This document shows positions 6,907 through 11,392 of a stretch of DNA of 11,392 bases, one piece after another (within the stretch, counting starts at the first letter, position 1; the number at the start of each line of letters is the position of its first letter). This stretch comes from Acidobacteriota bacterium (GTDB lineage: Bacteria > Acidobacteriota > Vicinamibacteria > Vicinamibacterales > 2-12-FULL-66-21): positions 1 through 11,392 of the forward strand of contig JAIVJE010000019.1 in the NCBI GenBank assembly GCA_020200195.1. The letters run 5' to 3'. Under the pieces are notes generated by a model. That model ran no database searches and was not told where the DNA came from. It worked only from the letters and a program-made list of their open reading frames with translations. The position numbers were made by a program, and so were the translations under genes.

Positions 6907-7120
6907 CCCAATCAAACGCTTCAAGCCAGGCTTCTCGCAGATGCGCGCCTTGTGTGACGATGCCGAGGTGACGCCAATCCACCCGTTCAAGCTCGAACAG
7001 CGCGTCACCGAAAGCGACACGAAACGCCAGAGCAACGTGGTCGAGCGCACGCACACCGCGTGCGACGGTACGTTCCTCCACGGGCTCAGGTCCTCGACGT
7101 TGCGAGTGCCTGCCGGTTGA
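6902..7120 (+). pseudogene. C-terminal remnant of an unidentified gene, cut by the repeat
   Basis: From the exact end of the 147-bp repeat an open frame reads HPIKRFKPGFSQMRALCDDA, then EVTPIHPFKLEQRVTESD, KRQSNVVERTHTACDG and FLHGLRSSTLRVPAG before a stop at 7118-7120. The composition looks like a real folded protein and unlike the neighbouring chance frames, and the frame is interrupted exactly where the repeat begins. The stretch MRALCDDAEVTPIHPFKLEQRV resembles a group of acidobacterial hypothetical secreted proteins as I remember them, but I cannot name a family. No start codon or upstream part is present. The later part may already be out of frame. Confidence 0.5.
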
Positions 7121-7175
7121 CCAGTCATCACGTTGAGTCTACGATGAGCGCTCCGGCCGGCCACCCGGACGCACG

Positions 7176-9794
7176 ATGGATCCTGACCGTTGGCGCCAGA
7201 TCTCCCACCTCTATCACGCTGCCCTTGAATGTGAGCCCGGTGGACGTGAGGGCTTCCTTCGCGATGCCTGCGAGGGGGACGCGGAACTGCGGCGCTCAGT
7301 CGAAACGCTGCTCGCGCGCGCGCCTGGTGGCCACGGCATCCTCGAAGCGACGGTGTCGAATGTCGCGGCGCCGGCTCTTGCCAGGCCGCCATTGCCGTCA
7401 TTGGTCGGACAGCAGATAGGCTCCTACAGAATTGTGTCGCCGCTCGGGGCGGGAGGCATGGGGGAGGTCTATCGCGGACACGATGCGAAGCTCGGACGCG
7501 ACGTTGCGCTGAAGGTGCTGCCGCGCGATCTGGCTGACGATCCCAATCGACGCGCCCGTATGGTGCGCGAAGCCCGAGCCGCCGCGTCGCTCAATCATCC
7601 GAACATCTGCACGATCCACGAAGTCGGCGACGAGGGGGGCCTCACCTACATCGCGATGGAAGCGATCGAGGGCCAGTCGCTCGGCACACGCCTGGCGCAG
7701 GGCGCGCTCCCGCTCGACGAGCTCCTGCGCATCGCACTTCAACTCGCCGACGCCCTGGCACACGCCCACGACCAGGGCATCGTGCACCGCGACCTGAAGG
7801 CCGCCAACGTCATGATCACGCCGCACGGGCGCGTGAAGGTGTTGGACTTCGGGTTGGCCAAACGGGTCAGGGGAGAGCCGCCAGGCGAGGTCACACGCTC
7901 GGCTCTGCCGATCACGCAGCCGCACGCGGTCCTCGGCACATTGCCATACATGTCGCCGGAGCAGCTCCGCGCCGAGGCGGCCGACGCGCGCAGTGATGTC
8001 TGGGCACTCGGAGTCATTTTGTACGAGATGGCAACAGGCGCGCGCCCGTTCGACAGGCGGACAGGAGTCGAAGTGAGCTCGGCAATCCTCCGCGAACCAC
8101 CGCCGCCGCTTCCCCCGCGTGTGCCCGCCGCGCTGCAGACGGTGATCGGCCGCTGTCTGCAGAAGGAGCCGGCGCGGCGATATCAGCGCGCCAGCGAATT
8201 GCGGGCGGCCCTTGAAGCGGTGGGAGCCGATCCGGTGGGGCACGCTCCGCCGCAGGGAGTGGCCGCCAGACGGCAGCCGCGGCTGGTCCTCGCGGCGGCG
8301 TCATTGTCGGCGGTGCTTGCAGTCGGTGTTGCACTCTGGTGGGCCGGCGAGGGGGGGCGGCAGCGGCGATTTGGTGGTCCCGCAGGGCGCATTCAGTCCA
8401 TCGCGGTGTTGCCGCTCGAGAACCTGTCGGCGGATCCGGGCGAGGAATACTTTGTGGCAGGCATGCACGAGTCCCTCATAACCGATCTGGCCCGGATCGG
8501 ACTTCAAAAGGTGGTCGCGAAACCCTCCGCCGATGTGTTCAAGGGGAGCAAGAAACCGCTCCGTGATATCGGGCGAGAGCTGGGCGTCGAGGGATTGGTC
8601 ACAGGGTCCGTGATCCGCGCCGGCAAACGCGTCCAGATCACGGCACAACTCGTCAACGCGGACACAGGCGTAGTGGTATGGGCGAATCGGTACGAACGCA
8701 ACGCCGGCGACGTCCTTGCTCTCCAGAACGACGTCGTCGGCGCCATCGCCCGCGAAGTACGCGCCACGCTGACGCCCGCGCAAACAGCTCGGCTCACGAC
8801 AGCGCGTCCGGTGAATGCCGCCGCCCACGATGCGTATCTGAAGGGGCGGTCCTCGTTGGCGACCTTCGTCAATTCAGCGTTCGAATTGAAACGTCTGGAC
8901 GCGACGGTCGCGCACTTCGAGCACAGCATCCAGATTGACCCCGCGTATGCGCCGCCGTACGCCGGGTTGAGCCTGGCGTATCTGACTGCGAGTCAAACCA
9001 GTCTGCTTCCGCCGAAGGACACGTTTCCAAAAGCCAGGGCCGCCGCCCTGCAGGCCGTACAGCTCGACGACACGCTCTCTGACGGCCATGCGGCGCTCGG
9101 CGAAGTCAATACCTGGTACGAGTGGGACTGGGCGGGGGCGGATCGCGAGATTCAGCGGGCACTCCAGTTGAACCCCGACTCGACCGACGCGCTCCGCGCG
9201 TCGGAGGTCTTTCTCACTCTCGTGGCGGGCAGGTTCGACGAGGCGGGTCAGACGTCGCAACGAATCCTCAGCCTCGATCCACTGAACCCCTTCTCCCGCA
9301 TTCAGCCAATCTGGGTGGCGTTCTTCTCCAGGCGATACGACGAGTCGATTCGTCATGCGAACAACCTGCTCGAGGTGTGGCCCGGCAACATCATGGGACC
9401 GTATTTTCTTGCCTCGAATTACGCGGTGAAGGGAATGAGCGCAGAGGTCGGGGTCCAATGTGAGAAGGTGATGCAGTTGCTGTCTGGCGCCTACGCGATG
9501 CATCTGGTTGGCGAGTGCGCCCGCGCGTATGCCAGCGTTGGACAGGCTGCTCAGGCCCGTCGTCTTCTGCAGACTCTGGAACATCCCCCTCAGGGCGTTT
9601 GGCTGGATCCTGCCGTCATGGGCCATGTGTACGGGGCACTTGGCGATCTCGACCGTGCGATGGAGTGGTATCGGAAGGGCTTTGAGCAGCGGTCGCCCCT
9701 GATGATTTACATGAAAGCCGGCGTGGCCTGGGATCCCGCCCGCGGCGATCCGCGCTTTCAGGCGATGCTCCGCCAGATGAACTTTCCCGGCTAG
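7176..9794 (+). CDS. Ser/Thr protein kinase with TolB-N-like domain and TPRs, 872 aa
   Basis: An intact Hanks-type kinase. Residues 1-75 form the leader often found before acidobacterial kinases (WRQISHLYHAALE...FLRDACEGDAELRRSVETLLA). The catalytic domain has GAGGMG (91-96), VALK Lys 113, HRDLKAAN (Asp 206, Lys 208) and DFG (224-226), then MSPEQ and DARSDVWALGVILYE. A membrane helix spans about 370-391. A TolB-N/FlgO-like domain follows (IQSIAVLPLENLSADPGEEYF from 406, GSVIRAGKRVQITAQLVNADT), then tetratricopeptide repeats from about 560 to the end, including NPDSTDALRASE, LDPLNPFSRI and GALGDLDRAMEWYRKGFEQ. This layout is known for kinases that take input through protein-protein contacts outside the membrane; the signal is unknown. 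ATG 7176 is followed directly by the leader motif, but no clear ribosome binding site is seen. It is convergent with the mutarotase remnant, with 20 bases between stops. Confidence 0.96.
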   Translation: MDPDRWRQISHLYHAALECEPGGREGFLRDACEGDAELRRSVETLLARAPGGHGILEATVSNVAAPALARPPLPSLVGQQIGSYRIVSPLGAGGMGEVYRGHDAKLGRDVALKVLPRDLADDPNRRARMVREARAAASLNHPNICTIHEVGDEGGLTYIAMEAIEGQSLGTRLAQGALPLDELLRIALQLADALAHAHDQGIVHRDLKAANVMITPHGRVKVLDFGLAKRVRGEPPGEVTRSALPITQPHAVLGTLPYMSPEQLRAEAADARSDVWALGVILYEMATGARPFDRRTGVEVSSAILREPPPPLPPRVPAALQTVIGRCLQKEPARRYQRASELRAALEAVGADPVGHAPPQGVAARRQPRLVLAAASLSAVLAVGVALWWAGEGGRQRRFGGPAGRIQSIAVLPLENLSADPGEEYFVAGMHESLITDLARIGLQKVVAKPSADVFKGSKKPLRDIGRELGVEGLVTGSVIRAGKRVQITAQLVNADTGVVVWANRYERNAGDVLALQNDVVGAIAREVRATLTPAQTARLTTARPVNAAAHDAYLKGRSSLATFVNSAFELKRLDATVAHFEHSIQIDPAYAPPYAGLSLAYLTASQTSLLPPKDTFPKARAAALQAVQLDDTLSDGHAALGEVNTWYEWDWAGADREIQRALQLNPDSTDALRASEVFLTLVAGRFDEAGQTSQRILSLDPLNPFSRIQPIWVAFFSRRYDESIRHANNLLEVWPGNIMGPYFLASNYAVKGMSAEVGVQCEKVMQLLSGAYAMHLVGECARAYASVGQAAQARRLLQTLEHPPQGVWLDPAVMGHVYGALGDLDRAMEWYRKGFEQRSPLMIYMKAGVAWDPARGDPRFQAMLRQMNFPG

Positions 9795-9814
9795 GGTCGG
9801 TCACCAGCATCGAC

Positions 9815-10262
9815 TCAGGCCTGCACCTCGGTCACCTGGATGACCGCCGTCATCGTGTGGCAGCCACTGGCGGGGAGCGTCCGCCGGTGTGCGTTTGCGT
9901 TGCACGTTTCGACGCACAGCATTTCCGGCCACTCCTCGTCTCCGAAGTCGGGCATTGCGCGTGCCTTGTCAATCCAGGGATTCCAGACGACGGTCGAGTC
10001 CGAGCCTGTCTTGCTGATGATGATCTGCCTGCGGACGACTGGATCATGGATGACGCAGGCCGCACGGGTGTTCAGGTATATCCGGTCGGCCTCTCCCACG
10101 AAGCGTACAGGTTCATCGCCTTGCCGCCGGCGGCTGTACGCGCCGACTTTGTCCAGATACTCGGGGTGCTCCAGCCCCGTCAGCGTCACGCCCCGCACAT
10201 CGCGCACGCTGAAATAGGTGTGCAGCGCCTCCTCGAAATCGAACGGATCCGGGGCTCTCGAA
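9815..10262 (-). pseudogene. D-hexose-6-phosphate mutarotase, C-terminal half
   Basis: The minus-strand frame carries hallmarks of the YeaD/apospory-C branch of aldose 1-epimerase-like enzymes: FDFEEALHTYFSVRDVRGV, GEADRIYLNT, VIHDPVVRRQI, STVVWNPWIDKA, PDFGDEEWPEMLCVETCNA and HTMTAVIQV. The His of ALHTYF and the Glu of VETCNA match the active-site pair known for the family. Intact members are near 290 residues; here only about 150 remain. Similarity stops near SRAPDPF at about 10262, right where the second brn locus begins. The only start available, a GTG at 10279, lies inside the brn operator half-site, so it is an accidental start. The N-terminal half is not elsewhere in the window. The insertion or rearrangement that brought in brnTA probably cut this gene. 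Confidence 0.88.
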
Positions 10263-10274
10263 GTGCACAACGAG

Positions 10275-10329
10275 GGCACACTGGGGCCGATGCCAATGTG
10301 TGCCTTATGGGCACACGCAGTGATATCCT
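10275..10329 (+). promoter_or_regulatory. operator and promoter of the second brnTA locus
   Basis: A GGCACAC half-site (10275-10281) is followed 23 bp later by the palindrome GTGTGCC (10298-10304) - TTATG - GGCACAC (10310-10316), the same spacing as at 2704-2745. A -10-like TATCCT (10324-10329) lies seven bases before GTG 10337, as in the first locus. The conserved sites and diverged spacers point to protein binding, presumably by BrnA. Confidence 0.72.
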
Positions 10330-10336
10330 ATAGCCA

Positions 10337-10628
10337 GTGAAGTACTTCGCCTGGGATGATGCGAAGAACGCGAAGCTCAGGAGAGAGCGCGGCATCGGCT
10401 TCGAGGACATCGTGTTCCACATCGAGCGGGGCGACCTGCTCGACATCCTGGAACACGTCAAACCCCGACCGTTACGCGGGCCAGCGCATCTTCGTCGTGC
10501 GGCGCGAGGACTACGTGTACCCGGTGCCGTTCGTTGAGGACGCGCACACGGTCTTCCTGAAGACGATCATCCCGAGCCGGAAGGCCACGAAGGAGTACCT
10601 CGGTGAGGAGTCCGACCATGAAGATTGA
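10337..10628 (+). pseudogene. brnT: BrnT-type toxin gene with a +1 frameshift
   Basis: The product is a BrnT (DUF497) toxin, a RelE-like RNase whose activity is blocked by BrnA in the known Brucella system. The first frame gives MKYFAWDDAKNAKLRRERG, then IGFEDIVFHIERGDLLDILEHVKP. The second frame, from about 10463, gives DRYAGQRIFVVRREDYVYPV, PFVEDAHTVFLKTIIPSRKA and TKEYLGEESDHED. Removing one C from the CCCC at about 10461-10464 joins them into a full-length protein of about 96 residues. As sequenced, translation from GTG 10337 leaves the toxin frame and ends at 10537. The 3' end overlaps the antitoxin start by 11 bases, consistent with translational coupling. The start has no ribosome binding site and sits at the predicted transcription start. 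It could be a sequencing error, a real inactivation or, less likely, programmed slippage on CCCC. Confidence 0.85.
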
Positions 10629-11382
10629 CGCCGACGAGAAGGAGTTGCTCGACTCCGTCGAGCGAGGGGAATGGAAGGCTGCCAAGGGTGGCAAGCGCGA
10701 GCGTGCCCGCTACTCGCGGTACGCCAAGGCCACTTTCCGCAAGGACCGCCGGCTGAACATCCGACTTTCAAGTAAGGACCTGGAGGCGATCCAGAAGCGG
10801 GCGCTCGCGGAGGGCCTGCAGTATCAGACGCTGATCTCGAGCTTGCTTCACAAGTACGCGTCCGGCGCCGTACGCATTGGTTACACCGATGGTCTGGGGA
10901 GCTTCTCCGACCTCGAGCAAGCGGGGTTCGACCACGGTTGCTGCGGGCCAGCCGACGGGTCGACGGACTGGATGAAGGGTATCGTGACGGTTTTGCCAGA
11001 CGCCCACTACGAGGTTAAGTCGTTCGCTACCGACGCAGCGGCCAGGGGCACACTGATCACGCGAGTAACGGTCACGGTGTTCATTGGCCAGATGTCGATG
11101 ATCGACGCCCGGGCCGTCGTCTCTTGTAGGGAAACAGGGTGCCGCGAACGGGGAAGATGCAATGCTGCACGAGTTCGTCACCACATATCGGGACGCGATC
11201 ATTGCCAAGTCGAGGGGCTGACCGCTCTGCCGTGGCCGACCGCCTCATCCACGGAGCTCGAGAATGGCGTACCGCTATTCTTGACCCAGCTCTCGGAGAC
11301 GCTCCGACAGGAGCGACCGGCGCTCCGTACTCGCCGACGGCGATCGGATCCACCGCCACGCGCCACGGGCGCGATTTGCTGA
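10618..11382 (+). CDS. brnA: BrnA-type antitoxin with a foreign C-terminal extension
   Basis: From ATG 10618 the first 83 residues are a BrnA-type antitoxin. An acidic N-terminal part (MKIDADEKELLDSVERGEWK) precedes the ribbon-helix-helix (RRLNIRLSSKDLEAIQKRAL, then QYQTLISSLLHKYASG, ending at 10866). The first locus shows the natural end, KYAAGRLKEV-stop. Here that end is missing and the frame runs on for about 171 residues, through a SnoaL-like remnant and then the wrong frame of the gene at 11162, until 11382. The true antitoxin therefore probably became a chimera through a deletion. ATG 10618 is preferred over GTG 10603 because it matches the family start and overlaps the toxin stop. Whether the extended protein folds or represses is unknown; its DNA-binding domain looks intact. 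Confidence 0.8.
   Translation: MKIDADEKELLDSVERGEWKAAKGGKRERARYSRYAKATFRKDRRLNIRLSSKDLEAIQKRALAEGLQYQTLISSLLHKYASGAVRIGYTDGLGSFSDLEQAGFDHGCCGPADGSTDWMKGIVTVLPDAHYEVKSFATDAAARGTLITRVTVTVFIGQMSMIDARAVVSCRETGCRERGRCNAARVRHHISGRDHCQVEGLTALPWPTASSTELENGVPLFLTQLSETLRQERPALRTRRRRSDPPPRATGAIC
10867..11100 (+). pseudogene. SnoaL-like (ester cyclase/NTF2 fold) remnant
   Basis: In the same frame as the antitoxin, directly after its last recognisable residue, the sequence reads SFSDLEQAGFDHGCCGPADG, STDWMKGIVTVLPDAHYEVK and SFATDAAARGT. The WM-G-x12-PDAHYEVKSFATD pattern resembles the central part of small SnoaL-like proteins as I recall them. Both ends are missing. This is a tentative call; the fold cannot be confirmed by eye. 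Confidence 0.4.
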
Positions 11383-11392
11383 CGTTGGGCTT
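11162..11392 (+). pseudogene. N-terminus of a sensor-kinase-like protein, partial, two frame breaks
   Basis: ATG 11162 has a GGGGAAG site five bases upstream. The first frame reads MLHEFVTTYRDAIIAKSRG and stops at 11219. The next frame continues LTALPWPTASSTELENGVPL and FLTQLSETLRQE, and a third gives ATGAPYSPTAIGSTATRHGR then DLLTLG up to the window edge. Together these resemble the N-terminal sensor domain of a family of soil-bacterial histidine kinases (RsbRD-like input), as I remember them. One missing G near 11313 explains the second break; the first needs loss of a few bases near 11213. The gene runs off the right edge, so the kinase core cannot be checked. Confidence 0.6.

Noticed and set aside
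7398..8243. 281-codon minus-strand frame opposite kinase 2
   Set aside because: Antisense shadow; codon pattern fits the plus-strand kinase.
11385..11390. Possible integron attC core (GTTGGGC-like) at the right edge
   Set aside because: It lies inside the sensor-kinase-like coding sequence, no paired inverse core is visible and there is no integrase.
1..11392. CRISPR array or phage genes
   Set aside because: No regularly spaced short repeats and no structural, lysis or integrase genes of phage type; the repeats present are two-copy only.

Overview
The window is high-GC DNA that looks like a decaying accessory region of an acidobacterium, or a similar soil bacterium rich in eukaryote-like kinases. 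The main clue is two long Ser/Thr kinases with C-terminal sensor modules: one membrane kinase with a TolB/WD40-like propeller, and one with the acidobacterial-type N-terminal leader, a TolB-N-like domain and TPRs. This is inferred from family resemblance; no phylogenetic marker gene is present.

Layout from left to right. 1-1100: no intact gene, with a minus-strand remnant of an IS256/mutator-type transposase broken by several frameshifts. 1115-1387: a small aromatic-rich hypothetical protein with a strong ribosome binding site and its own terminator. 1495-1526: a perfect hairpin. 1857-2003: first copy of a 147-bp dispersed repeat; the second copy is at 6761-6906. 2454-2586: a tRNA-Ser(GCU) locus with intact promoter and terminator but no 3' half. 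2584-2685: a perfect 51-bp tandem duplication. 2691-3077: a BrnT/BrnA-type toxin-antitoxin locus collapsed into one in-frame fusion of the toxin N-terminus and the antitoxin DNA-binding domain, with its operator kept. 3311-5976: kinase 1, with one frameshift. About 6020-6700: a 5'-truncated DDE integrase-core transposase. 6902-7120: a C-terminal remnant of an unidentified gene. 7176-9794: kinase 2, intact. 9815-10262: the C-terminal half of a D-hexose-6-phosphate mutarotase on the minus strand. 10275-10866: a second BrnT/BrnA locus with the same operator, a frameshifted toxin and an antitoxin whose C-terminus runs in frame into foreign sequence. 10867-11392: a SnoaL-like remnant, then the N-terminus of a sensor-kinase-like gene with frameshifts.

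The most notable signal is the pair of brnTA-like loci. They share an operator, GTGTGCC-N5-GGCACAC with outlying GGCACAC half-sites 23 bp upstream, and an apparently leaderless GTG start. One locus is a toxin-antitoxin fusion and the other is a broken full pair, so the fusion could still repress the second locus. Several breaks elsewhere are single-base changes in short runs of one base, so some 'pseudogenes' may be assembly errors. The truncations of the tRNA, the mutarotase and the transposase, and the brn fusion, cannot be explained that way and look like real rearrangements.
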